From: CAVTWS01 sp963738445
Lineage (GTDB): Bacteria; Actinomycetota; Acidimicrobiia; Acidimicrobiales; SHLQ01
Direction: 5' to 3'
Length of the DNA stretch: 64,000 nt
NCBI GenBank assembly: GCA_963738445.1
Contig: CAVTWS010000023.1
Location: 310,001-374,000 of the forward strand
The notes under the pieces are model-generated. The model did no database searches and was not told where the DNA came from. It saw only the letters and a list, made by a program, of their open reading frames with translations. How positions within the stretch are numbered: position 1 is the first letter of the stretch; each line of letters opens with the position of its first letter. Shown in pieces: positions 1 through 7,626 of the stretch. Both the position numbers and the translations under genes were made by a program.

Positions 1-93
1 CTCGTCGACCTGCTCGATGACCACGACGATGTCCAGGATGTCTACGGGAACTTCGACATCTCCGACGAGATCTTCGAACAGCTCGCCGAGTAG
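1..93 (+). CDS. yebC: YebC/PmpR-family regulator, C-terminal end only
   Basis: The window opens inside this gene, and only the last 30 codons and the TAG stop (91-93) are present. The visible residues, LDDHDDVQDVYGNFDIS followed by a short acidic tail, match the conserved C-terminus of the YebC/TACO1 family, whose members usually end with a DDVQNVYxNFD-type motif. YebC proteins act as transcriptional regulators or help ribosomes through proline stretches. In many bacteria yebC lies directly before ruvC. Here ruvC begins more than 5 kb further on, after an unrelated block on the opposite strand. The identification rests on one short but characteristic motif. Confidence 0.8.
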   Translation, partial: LVDLLDDHDDVQDVYGNFDISDEIFEQLAE

Positions 94-96
94 CTG

Positions 97-271
97 GTCG
101 ACCCGCGATTCTCGGGATGCCGTCGAACCCCGGGACCTCGTTGACCTCGACCGGGATGCCCACGAACGCGGCGTCGGCCCGGTTCACCTGATCGCGCGGA
201 TTCGGGAACTCACAGGAACATGCGTGGGCGAACGGGGCCCGAACGACGACCACAGCCGAGATCGACACCAT
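97..271 (-). pseudogene. Remnant of a secreted CSC-motif protein
   Basis: Read on the minus strand from an ATG at 271, this stretch encodes a short hydrophobic segment, then AHACSC, then NRADAAFVGIPVEV. A signal peptide ending just before a CSC motif and followed by an ADAAFVG strand is typical of small secreted proteins with a TIMP/NTR-like fold. The signal segment lacks the usual basic N-terminus and a stop codon lies just upstream in frame. The C-terminal part degenerates and runs into the antisense of yebC. It therefore looks like a broken fragment. The call rests on pattern recognition in about 45 residues and is tentative. Confidence 0.35.
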
Positions 272-330
272 CACGAGGACCGAACGGGCTCAAGATGGCG
301 CTCCTCGAACGGCGAAACCCGGTGGCCGAC

Positions 331-1623
331 CTACTCGTCCGCATCGGTCGACCAGATCACGGCGAACGGGGTGTTGATCGGCTCGCTGGTGTTGCCGTCG
401 GGTGAGACGAGAATCAACGCGTTTCGGTCGGGGCAACAGCCATACCGGACGAGCACAGTCCAGCCGGAGCTGTGGGTGTCCGCGATGCGCCAGGAATCTG
501 GTCCGGGTAGCGGTAGCCGGGATATCTCCGAACCGTCCTGCGCCGACACGCTCACCAGCTCACTCGTTTGCTCGATCCGCTGGGTCCAGAGGTAGCGGAC
601 GACCTCGTCGTCCTCGGTGATGGTCGGAGGTTGCATGACGGCGTCGCACGGCTCGCCGCTCGGCTCGTGGAAGATGTGGCAGTCACCAACTTCGAACTCG
701 CACGGTTGGCGGCCGTCGTATGGACTGGTGATGAACTCGTCGAGCGTGAAGACGTCATAGCAGTTCTTGTGGTCGTCGCTGTGGGGGTCGTAGGTGGTGG
801 CGACCTGGTCGGTGCCGACATGGAAGCCGAAAAGCGCGGACTCCCAGCCCCAGACTCTTTCGATCCTCCGTTCAGAGCGGTCGGCGAGGTCGAGGATCAC
901 CAGATCGGACCAGCTGTACTCGCCGCAGTCGAAGTCCTCGGGCCAGGTGGACGAGGCGTCGCAGTGGTCGGGACTTCGAACGGGTTGGCCGTAGAGGACC
1001 AGCGGGTGGTCGGACGAGGTACGAACGGCGTACAGGGAATCAGCGGTCGCCGAATCCGCGACGACGATCGGTGCCTCGCCCAGCGCCGAGATCCACTCGA
1101 TCGGCGCGCCGTCGCCAAAGTGAAGGATTGCTCCGTCGGCTCGCCGCTGGAAGACGACGCCGCCTCGACCATCCGGGAAGGCCACCTCGACATCTGCGCC
1201 GGTCAACACCGGCGAGACTCCGCCGGCACTCCACAGGTCGATGCCCTGCGAGTGCGCCACGAGCAGTGTGACACCGAGCGGAACGACCTGGGTCGGATCC
1301 GAAAGCGTCGTCGTGTCCGTGCGCGGCGGCGTTGACGGCGGGCTGGAGACGGTGGGCGGCGGCTCCGCCGTGCTGGTCGATGCGACAGGAGGGGCGATGT
1401 CGGCCGATGTCGACGCCTCGGGCATGGTGGACGTCTCAGGGTTGCCCTCGACCGTCGACGAGGGTGCCTCGGCCCCGATGTCGGCTGGTTCCGATGAGGG
1501 ATCGTCGGAGACCACGAGGGCAATGGTCACGACGGCGACCCCGGTCACGGCGGCCAGAGCCGCCCACCAGCAGTGTCGCCGGGAATACCTTCCGCTGGTG
1601 TCGATGTCAGGCGGATCCGCCAC
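331..1623 (-). CDS. Membrane-anchored Ser/Thr/Pro-linker protein, unknown function
   Basis: This 430-residue protein has a short basic cytoplasmic N-terminus, one membrane segment (about residues 18-39, WWAALAAVTGVAVVTIALVV), an extracytoplasmic linker rich in Ser, Thr, Pro and acidic residues (about 40-115), and a C-terminal domain of about 300 residues with beta-strand-like periodicity and several Cys (for example CDASSTWPEDFDC and CYDVF). The layout suggests an anchored, possibly propeller-like sensor or binding domain held away from the membrane. A paralogue lies immediately upstream at 1723-2994. I do not recognise a characterised family and assign no function. Confidence 0.75.
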   Translation of the reverse strand: MADPPDIDTSGRYSRRHCWWAALAAVTGVAVVTIALVVSDDPSSEPADIGAEAPSSTVEGNPETSTMPEASTSADIAPPVASTSTAEPPPTVSSPPSTPPRTDTTTLSDPTQVVPLGVTLLVAHSQGIDLWSAGGVSPVLTGADVEVAFPDGRGGVVFQRRADGAILHFGDGAPIEWISALGEAPIVVADSATADSLYAVRTSSDHPLVLYGQPVRSPDHCDASSTWPEDFDCGEYSWSDLVILDLADRSERRIERVWGWESALFGFHVGTDQVATTYDPHSDDHKNCYDVFTLDEFITSPYDGRQPCEFEVGDCHIFHEPSGEPCDAVMQPPTITEDDEVVRYLWTQRIEQTSELVSVSAQDGSEISRLPLPGPDSWRIADTHSSGWTVLVRYGCCPDRNALILVSPDGNTSEPINTPFAVIWSTDADE

Positions 1624-1690
1624 GCCCCAAGTGTGACATCGGTCAACCAGGATTCGCCAGCCGCGTCGCCGGCAGCGCCAGACCCTCGTT

Positions 1691-1734
1691 CTGGGCGGGT
1701 GGCGGAATCTCTGCGGGTAGCGCTACCCGCCCAG
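1691..1734. other. Intergenic inverted repeat between paralogues
   Basis: CTGGGCGGGT at 1691-1700 is complementary to ACCCGCCCAG at 1725-1734. Inside it lies a perfect 18-bp palindrome, GCGGGTAGCGCTACCCGC (1713-1730), that covers the stop codon of the upstream paralogue. GTTCTGGG opens the element and the sequence after it contains CCCAGTTCGGGAAC. It could act as a factor-dependent terminator between the two minus-strand genes, but there is no T-run. Confidence 0.5.
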
Positions 1735-2994
1735 TTCGGGAACGGGGGGCGACGAAATGGCCGGCGCCGGCGACCAGATCGCCGCCGTGGGGAGATCGAA
1801 CGGGCCGTACACCGTGTCGTCGGGGCCCACTGCGATGGCGCTCGATGAGCATGCCGTCATGTCGCACTGTCGTCGTGTGAGCAGCACCCACCCGATGGCG
1901 GTGAGCTCGAGGTCCTCGGCGAACCCCCACCCGGTTCCGGAGAGCGAGATCCGTCGGAGCTCTTCGTATGTCGCCGCGTCGCGCACGATCAGCTCACTCG
2001 TGGCGACGCCATCGCCCAGGTGATAGGCCACCCGGGTGTCGTCCTCGGAGATGGCGACGGGACCCAGCCACCACCTGCACTCCGTGGTTCCTTCGTAGGT
2101 CGACGGGCAGGTTTCGGGATGGTCGTCGCACAACTCGTACCCGCCATGCGGGTTGGCGAGCACCTCGGCGAGTCATGTCACGCCGAGGCAGAAGGGATTG
2201 TCGTCGTAGTCGGAGTACTGGATCGCCGCGAGGTCACGGCCGATGTCGTAGCGAAAGGCGACGTATTCCCAACCGGAATAGGTCTCGACGCGGTCGACCG
2301 CGCCGCTGTCGAGATCCCAGAGCACGAGGTCGTAGCTCGTCGTCTCGGCGCAGGCTCCGCTTCCCCCGTCGGGGCAGTACGCGGGGTCGGGTACGGCGAC
2401 GAGGTACGTCACGAGCCGGTGAGCGTCGGAGATCTCGGTGGTCAACAACATGATGCTGGTCGGTTCTTCGACGAGGACCTCGGGCTCGGACGCGCCGGCG
2501 GGCAGCCTTCGAATGGGCTCGCTGGGGCCGTCGGGCCACTGGTCGAGCGCCCGTCGATCCTGGAACACCACCCCTCCGAGCCCATCGGGAAGGGCCCTCT
2601 GCACGTGCCGGTCCGTGAGCACCGGCGTGATCTGGCCGGCGCTCCAGATTCCGATGCCATCGGGTCCGGCCACCAGGAGCTCGAGCTCCGGAGGTGGGAT
2701 CGGGCCCGTGACCGGGCTCGATGTCGTCGTGACCACGGGCGCCGAGGTCGTCGGACGCGGGACGGTGGTGGTGGTGGTGGGCGGCACGGGAACGCTGGTG
2801 GCAGGCGCGCCCGTAGTGTCGCTATCCCCGGCCGTGATGCTCGTGGTCGGGTCGAGCGTTTCGGTGGCGATCAGGTTGCCCCGATCGTCGCGGTTGGTCA
2901 CGGCGACGATGACCACGGCGCCGACCGCGAGCAGGACAAGCAGCAGCGGCGCCCGCCGTCTCACGTGCCAGGGAACCAAGCCGCCATTCGTCAC
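1723..2994 (-). pseudogene. Paralogue of the anchored protein, interrupted by an in-frame TGA
   Basis: The first 273 codons give a basic N-terminus, a membrane segment (about residues 15-32), a Thr/Pro-rich linker with runs such as TTTTTVPRPTTSAPVV, and the start of the same C-terminal domain as the neighbour at 331-1623. A TGA at 2173-2175 then interrupts the frame. Translation resumed in the same frame gives LAEVLANPHGGYELCDD and continues to 1723. Aligned to the paralogue (CYDVFTLDEF), the stop replaces a single residue with no shift in register, so this is one substitution and not an indel. It may be a recent pseudogene, a sequencing error or a read-through gene. Function unknown. Confidence 0.7.
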
Positions 2995-3094
2995 ACCGTC
3001 ATGGTGACCGCTGATGGAGCTGGATGCACGTCACGATCGCGGCTCCTGGTGCTGGCCCTGCGCTGGCCCCGCGCTGGGCCCTGCCCGCCTCGTT

Positions 3095-3138
3095 CTGGGG
3101 GCCTGACGGACTCTCCTGAAGCCCCTCTGCGCCCCCAG
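3095..3138. other. Intergenic inverted repeat
   Basis: CTGGGGGC (3095-3102) pairs with GCCCCCAG (3131-3138). The flanks repeat those of the element at 1691-1734: CCTCGTTCTGGG before it and CCCAGTTCG then a G-run after it. It lies downstream of the transporter operon and upstream of the next minus-strand gene, where a terminator would be expected, but no T-run is present. Nothing else recognisable was seen in 2995-3164. Confidence 0.4.
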
Positions 3139-3164
3139 TTCGTGACGGGGGGCGGCTCGAGCAG

Positions 3165-4037
3165 TTACTGCTCGTCGGCGACGCCGAGGAGGCGGCCGCG
3201 GCGGACCGCTTTCATGCCTTTGCGGAGGCTGCGGAAGGCGATGAGCCAGGCGATCAGGCCGATCCACGCCGTCGCCGACGTCGATCCGAACAACGCGCCG
3301 CTCGACTGGCTGTAGGCGATCATGATCATCGGCAGGGTGATCAGGCCCGACGCCTGCTGAGCGGCGGCGGTCGACTTCACGCGGGCCGACAGCCGGAGCA
3401 CCATCGACAGTGCGATGGCCAGGAACGGGGGCACCACCAGCAGCATCAGCATCCACCACTGGGTGGTGGGGAAGAACCAGCCGCCGACTTCCGGTCCGAC
3501 GACGAGGTTGACGATCAGCGAGTAGATGCCGAAACCGACCAGGGTCGTGAAGTATCCCGGGATCAGGCTGGCGATGAGCTTGCCCAGGTAGATCTCGGTG
3601 GTGGCGGCGGGGGAGTGGGCGAGGAACTCCCCGGTGCCCCGCTCGCGTTCGCCGACGATGGTGGCCGCTCCGACCGCCGTCGAGATGGTCAAAGGCACCA
3701 CCACGGCCATCGGTGCGAACAGGTACACGGCGAGCGCGTACGCGGCCCGACCGGAAGGTTCGTCGGTCGGGATGGCGTCCTGGGCGGCCTGGGGCAGCAC
3801 GTCGACGGCCTGGGCCAGTTGACCGACCGCGTCGACCTCGCCGAGGCGGGTGATGGTGAGCAGCAGGAACGTGGGCACGATCACGAAGAAGAAGGCGCCC
3901 AGGATGCCCATGGGGATCCAGAAGTCCTTGGCGCCGATCAGCTGCTTCAGATCGGTGCGGGCGACGATGCGCACGCGGTGCCAGTTCAGTTTCGTCCGCT
4001 TGCGCGAGATGGTCGGGGTGTGGGCGATCGCGGCCAT
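3165..4037 (-). CDS. ABC-2 type transporter permease
   Basis: This 290-residue integral membrane protein has a cytoplasmic N-terminus ending in ARTDLKQLIGAKDFWIPMG and about six predicted membrane segments, starting with GILGAFFFVIVPTFLLLTI. The motif VGERERGTGEFLAHSPAATTEIYLGKL is the hallmark cytoplasmic helix of ABC-2 exporters (ERERGTLExLLxxP). Its ATG overlaps the stop of the ATPase gene by one base, so the two are translationally coupled. Together they should form an exporter. The substrate cannot be read from the sequence; drug, lipid or Na+ export are all known for this class. Confidence 0.9.
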   Translation of the reverse strand: MAAIAHTPTISRKRTKLNWHRVRIVARTDLKQLIGAKDFWIPMGILGAFFFVIVPTFLLLTITRLGEVDAVGQLAQAVDVLPQAAQDAIPTDEPSGRAAYALAVYLFAPMAVVVPLTISTAVGAATIVGERERGTGEFLAHSPAATTEIYLGKLIASLIPGYFTTLVGFGIYSLIVNLVVGPEVGGWFFPTTQWWMLMLLVVPPFLAIALSMVLRLSARVKSTAAAQQASGLITLPMIMIAYSQSSGALFGSTSATAWIGLIAWLIAFRSLRKGMKAVRRGRLLGVADEQ

Positions 4038-5053
4038 TACAGGACACTCCGGTTGAAGGCCCGGCTCGAGCGGCCGGAACGGGCAAGGGTGGCGTCACCG
4101 TCGACATCGTCGCGTCGACGTTCCCGAGCGGCCTCGTGGTGTTCGGCCCGTACGGCGAAGTAGAGATCCTCGAGGGTCGGTTCCCAGGGCTCGACCCGGG
4201 TCAGGCGAACCCCGTTGGCCATGAGCCCTTCGATCAGCTCGGGGACCCGATCGAGGCTCTGCACGTGCGTGACGAGCGGCGAGCCCGGGTGACCGTCGCC
4301 ACCATCGAATCGGCGGACGCCCGGAAGTCGTTTGAGCGCCTCGAGGCCCGTCGGATCGACGGCTTCGAACTTGACGACCGGGTCGGGCCAGTAGCGTCGG
4401 CACAACTCGGTCGGGGCGCCGGACAGGAGATCGGTCCCGCCGTCGAGCACGATCACCCGGTCGGCGAGCCCCTCGGCCTCCAACAGATGGTGGGTGCACA
4501 TCAGCACGGTGTGCCCGTCGGTGGTCATCTGACGGATGAGGGCCAGCACGGCGGCCGCCGATTCGGGGTCGAGGCCCGAGGTCGGCTCGTCGAACAGCAA
4601 CAGCTCGGGGCCGTGGAGGATGGAGCGGGAGAGCGCCAGCCGTGTCTTCATTCCGGTGCTGTATCCGCCGACCTGGTTGTCGAGGGCGTGGGCGATGCCG
4701 AACCGCTCGGCGCACTCGCGGATCCGCCGGTCGGGATCGCCGGCGATCCCGTACAGATCGGCGGCATACCGGAGGTTGTCGTACCCGCTCAGCCGGTCGT
4801 AGAGGGCGGGTTTGGCCGACACCACTCCGCAACGACGCCGGACCTCCTCGCCATCGACCGCCGGGTCGAGACCGAACACCGAGACCTGACCGGTGTCGGG
4901 CTCGAGCGCGCCGGTCACCATGCGGATCGCCGTGGTCTTGCCGGCCCCGTTCGGTCCGAGCAGGACGGTGATCTGACCCGACGGCGCCTCGAGGGTCAGG
5001 TCGTCGAGCGCCTGGACGGTTCCGAACCGGCGTGAGACGTTGTGGAGACCCAT
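4037..5053 (-). CDS. ABC transporter ATP-binding protein
   Basis: A 338-residue ATPase that powers the downstream permease. The Walker A motif is GPNGAGKTT, the signature motif is YSTGMKTRL, the Walker B motif is LLLFDEPTSGLDP and the H-loop is MCTHHLLEAEGLADRV. The C-terminal region of about 110 residues, with LEDLYFAV, is typical of ABC-2 partner ATPases. I chose the ATG at 5053 because MGLHNVSRRFGTVQAL fits the usual first strand of the fold. A GTG at 5155 would add a 34-residue Pro/Ala-rich leader, and neither start has a clear ribosome binding site. The gene is divergent from ruvC. Confidence 0.9.
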   Translation of the reverse strand: MGLHNVSRRFGTVQALDDLTLEAPSGQITVLLGPNGAGKTTAIRMVTGALEPDTGQVSVFGLDPAVDGEEVRRRCGVVSAKPALYDRLSGYDNLRYAADLYGIAGDPDRRIRECAERFGIAHALDNQVGGYSTGMKTRLALSRSILHGPELLLFDEPTSGLDPESAAAVLALIRQMTTDGHTVLMCTHHLLEAEGLADRVIVLDGGTDLLSGAPTELCRRYWPDPVVKFEAVDPTGLEALKRLPGVRRFDGGDGHPGSPLVTHVQSLDRVPELIEGLMANGVRLTRVEPWEPTLEDLYFAVRAEHHEAARERRRDDVDGDATLARSGRSSRAFNRSVL

Positions 5054-5251
5054 GGCCAGCGGGGCCAGTGGGGCCGGAGGAGGCGCAGGGGTCGGGGCCG
5101 GCTCCGCGTGAGCGGTGACGCCGGTCGACACGGGGGCATCGACATCGAGGTTCACGGAGAGTCCATCGGCACGCGGGGAGCCGAGCGTGAGCCTGGATGT
5201 CGATTCGCCGCAGAAGTTCTGGGCATCCTCCCGGGCTCCCGGCCGGCCGAC

Positions 5252-5264
5252 TACCCTCGTACGG
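5252..5264 (+). promoter_or_regulatory. Leaderless promoter -10 box of ruvC
   Basis: TACCCT at 5252-5257 fits the actinobacterial TANNNT -10 element and is followed by only 7 nt before the GTG start. No Shine-Dalgarno sequence is present, so the ruvCAB mRNA probably starts at or next to the start codon. Confidence 0.55.
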
Positions 5265-5879
5265 GTGTTCGTGATCGGAATCGACCCTGGACTGTCCCGC
5301 TGCGGGTACGCCTGCCTCGAAGTGCGCCGCCGGCAGCATCGGGCAGTGGCGGCCGGCGTGATCCGTACCGACACCGGCTGGACCACGCCCGAACGGCTCC
5401 ACCAGATCCAGCTCGACATCCGCGGGCTCCTGGCCGAGTACCGCCCGGTTGCGGTCGCGGTCGAGCGGGTCCTGTTCCAGACCAACGTGCGCACCGCCAT
5501 GGGCGTCGGCATGGCCAGCGGCATCGTCATGGCCGAAGCGGTGGCGATGGGTTGCGTGGTCGTGGAGTATTCACCCAACGAGGTCAAAGAGGCGGTCGCC
5601 GGCTGGGGTGCCGCCACCAAGGATCAGGTGAGCGAGATGACATCCACCCTCCTGGGGCTCGACACCCCGCTTCGCCCCGCCGACGCGGCGGACGCCGCGG
5701 CGATCGCCCTGTGCCACCTTGCCCGTCATCCGGCAGGCACGCCGGGCGCCCGTCTCGCCGCGGGTACGCCGGGCGCCCGACTGGCGGCCTCGCCGGGTCC
5801 AACGCCGCCGGCGGGCATCTCCATGTCGGCCAACCATCCATCCGCCCGTGTCACCCCCCTGAAGAGGCGCACCTCATGA
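5265..5879 (+). CDS. ruvC: Crossover junction endodeoxyribonuclease RuvC
   Basis: RuvC resolves Holliday junctions together with RuvAB. The protein has 204 residues from a GTG at 5265, which places IGIDPGLSRCGYA at the N-terminus as in the family; the first catalytic Asp lies in that motif. AVERVLFQTNVRTAMGVG and the acidic DAADAAAIALCH near residue 145 carry the other active-site acids. About 45 residues beyond the usual end form a Gly/Pro/Ala/Arg tail containing two copies of GTPGARLAA, encoded by a 27-bp tandem repeat. The stop overlaps the ruvA start (ATGA), so ruvC, ruvA and ruvB form an operon. Confidence 0.95.
   Translation: MFVIGIDPGLSRCGYACLEVRRRQHRAVAAGVIRTDTGWTTPERLHQIQLDIRGLLAEYRPVAVAVERVLFQTNVRTAMGVGMASGIVMAEAVAMGCVVVEYSPNEVKEAVAGWGAATKDQVSEMTSTLLGLDTPLRPADAADAAAIALCHLARHPAGTPGARLAAGTPGARLAASPGPTPPAGISMSANHPSARVTPLKRRTS
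5736..5789 (+). repeat. 27-bp tandem duplication in the ruvC tail
   Basis: Two 27-bp units (5736-5762 and 5763-5789) share ACGCCGGGCGCCCG and encode the repeated GTPGARLAA of the RuvC C-terminal extension. Confidence 0.8.
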
Positions 5880-6496
5880 TCGGCTCGCTCCGCGGCACCC
5901 TGCTCGAACGCCTCTCCGGGTCGGAGGTCCTCATCGAGGTCAGCGGCATCGGCTACCGGGTCACGGTCAACCCGAACACCGTCGTCGCGCTCGGCGAGCT
6001 CGGTCACGAGGTGTTCCTCCACATCCACCACCACCAGCGCGAGGACGGCCAGACCCTGTACGGCTTCAGCAGCCGCGACGAACGGATCTGCTACGAGGCG
6101 CTGCTCGGAGCGCACGGCGTCGGCCCGGCGCTGGCGCTCGCCATCTTGTCGGTGCACGAACCGATGCAGCTCAGGCGGGTCCTGGCCGACGACGACGTCT
6201 CGGCCCTGTGCCTCGTGCCTGGCGTCGGCCGGAAGACGGCCACCCGGCTCCTCGTCGAGCTCAAGTCGCGTCTCGACCTACCCGACATGGTCGACCTGGC
6301 CGCGCTCGCGGCAGGCGAGGGTGGGCCGTCGAGGGGTGCCCCTCGTCCGCTCGACGACGTGCGAGAGGCGCTCGCCGGGCTCGGATACGGTCCCGACGAG
6401 GTTCGCCACGCGGTGGCCGATCTGGATCCCAACGGCGATGCGGCGCAGCTGCTCAAGCAGGCGTTGAAGCTGCTGTCCACCGTGAGGAACGGGTAG
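5876..6496 (+). CDS. ruvA: Holliday junction branch migration protein RuvA
   Basis: RuvA is the junction-binding tetramer that positions the RuvB motor. The 206-residue protein begins MIGSLRGTLLERL, as is usual, and has the N-terminal OB-fold with HHHQREDGQTLYGF. It then has two helix-hairpin-helix motifs (LLGAHGVGPALALAIL and LCLVPGVGRKTATRLLVEL) and a mobile C-terminal three-helix domain (REALAGLGYGPDEVRHAV) that contacts RuvB. The linker between domains II and III is Gly/Pro-rich. The ATG overlaps the ruvC stop by four bases and ruvB follows after 6 nt. Confidence 0.96.
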   Translation: MIGSLRGTLLERLSGSEVLIEVSGIGYRVTVNPNTVVALGELGHEVFLHIHHHQREDGQTLYGFSSRDERICYEALLGAHGVGPALALAILSVHEPMQLRRVLADDDVSALCLVPGVGRKTATRLLVELKSRLDLPDMVDLAALAAGEGGPSRGAPRPLDDVREALAGLGYGPDEVRHAVADLDPNGDAAQLLKQALKLLSTVRNG

Positions 6497-6502
6497 TCGA
6501 CC

Positions 6503-7543
6503 GTGCGCGATGAGCTCCTGTCGCCCGGCTCCGTCACCGACGACGAAGCCGACCTCGCCCCCGAGGAAGCCGGCCTACGGCCCCGCTCGCTCGATGACTT
6601 CGTCGGCCAGGGCGAGCTGAAGGAACACCTCAGGGTGCTGCTCGGTGCGGCCCGTCAACGGGACCAGGCCGCTGATCACCTGCTCTTCGCCGGTCCACCC
6701 GGGCTCGGCAAGACGACTCTGGCGCACATCGTGGCGACGGAGATGGGGGCGAGCCTGCAGATCACATCGGGCCCGGCCCTCGAACGGCCGGGCGATCTGG
6801 CCGCCATCTTGACCAAGCTGGAAGACGGCGACGTCTTGTTCATCGACGAGATCCACCGCCTGGCCCGCACCATCGAGGAGGTGCTGTATCCGGCCATGGA
6901 GGACTTCCAGATCGACATCATCTTGGGGAAGGGCCCGGCGGCCCGCTCGATCCGGCTCGATCTGCCCCGGTTCACCCTCGTCGGGGCCACCACCAGAACC
7001 GGCCTCATCACCGGTCCACTGCGCGACCGATTCGGGCTGGTCGCCCGGCTCGACTACTACGAGGTGGCCGACCTCCAACACATCGTCGTGCGGGCCGCCG
7101 CCATCCTCGGCGTCGACGTCGATCGCGAAGGCGCCCACGAGATCGCCCGTCGCTCGCGGGGCACACCTCGCATCGCCAACCGGCTGCTGCGTCAGGTGCG
7201 CGACTACGCATCGGTCGATCGAGAAGGCCGGATCGACGCCGTGGTCGCCCGGGACGGTTTGGCGTTCTTCGGCGTCGACGAGCTGGGGCTCGACAAGGCG
7301 TCGCGGGCGATCCTGCTGGCTCTGTGTCACCGCTTCGGCGGAGGGCCGGTGGGTTTGTCGACCCTGGCCATCAGCGTGAGCGAACCCACCGAAACCGTTG
7401 AGGATGTGTACGAGCCCTACCTCATCCAGCAGGGCCTGCTCATGCGCACGCCACGAGGTCGGGTGGCGACCCCGGCCGCCTGGTCACATCTCGGGTTGCG
7501 GCCACCCCCCACCGGCGGCCAGCCCGGGCTCTTCGAGGATTGA
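6503..7543 (+). CDS. ruvB: Holliday junction branch migration helicase RuvB
   Basis: This AAA+ ATPase drives branch migration on RuvA-bound junctions. The 346-residue protein starts at a GTG and has the RuvB entry motif LRPRSLDDFVGQ, Walker A GPPGLGKTTLAH, Walker B LFIDEIHRL, sensor 1 LVGATTRTG, the arginine finger in GPLRDRFGLVARLDYY, and sensor 2 RGTPRIANRLLRQVRDYA. The C-terminal winged-helix domain ends TPRGRVATPAAWSHLG, which is highly typical. Length and motif order are complete. It is the last gene of the ruv operon. Confidence 0.97.
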   Translation: MRDELLSPGSVTDDEADLAPEEAGLRPRSLDDFVGQGELKEHLRVLLGAARQRDQAADHLLFAGPPGLGKTTLAHIVATEMGASLQITSGPALERPGDLAAILTKLEDGDVLFIDEIHRLARTIEEVLYPAMEDFQIDIILGKGPAARSIRLDLPRFTLVGATTRTGLITGPLRDRFGLVARLDYYEVADLQHIVVRAAAILGVDVDREGAHEIARRSRGTPRIANRLLRQVRDYASVDREGRIDAVVARDGLAFFGVDELGLDKASRAILLALCHRFGGGPVGLSTLAISVSEPTETVEDVYEPYLIQQGLLMRTPRGRVATPAAWSHLGLRPPPTGGQPGLFED

Positions 7544-7626
7544 CCACTCGGTTCTGGCCTCCCGCCCGGTCCGTCGGTTAAGTTCCTCCGGAACAGATCA
7601 TCCATATTTCAGGGAGAGAGAAACAC

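Noticed and set aside
2173..2175. Reading the TGA in the second anchored paralogue as selenocysteine
   Set aside because: The paralogue has an ordinary residue there, no Cys-type motif surrounds it and no convincing hairpin starts at the usual distance. A nonsense change or an error is simpler.
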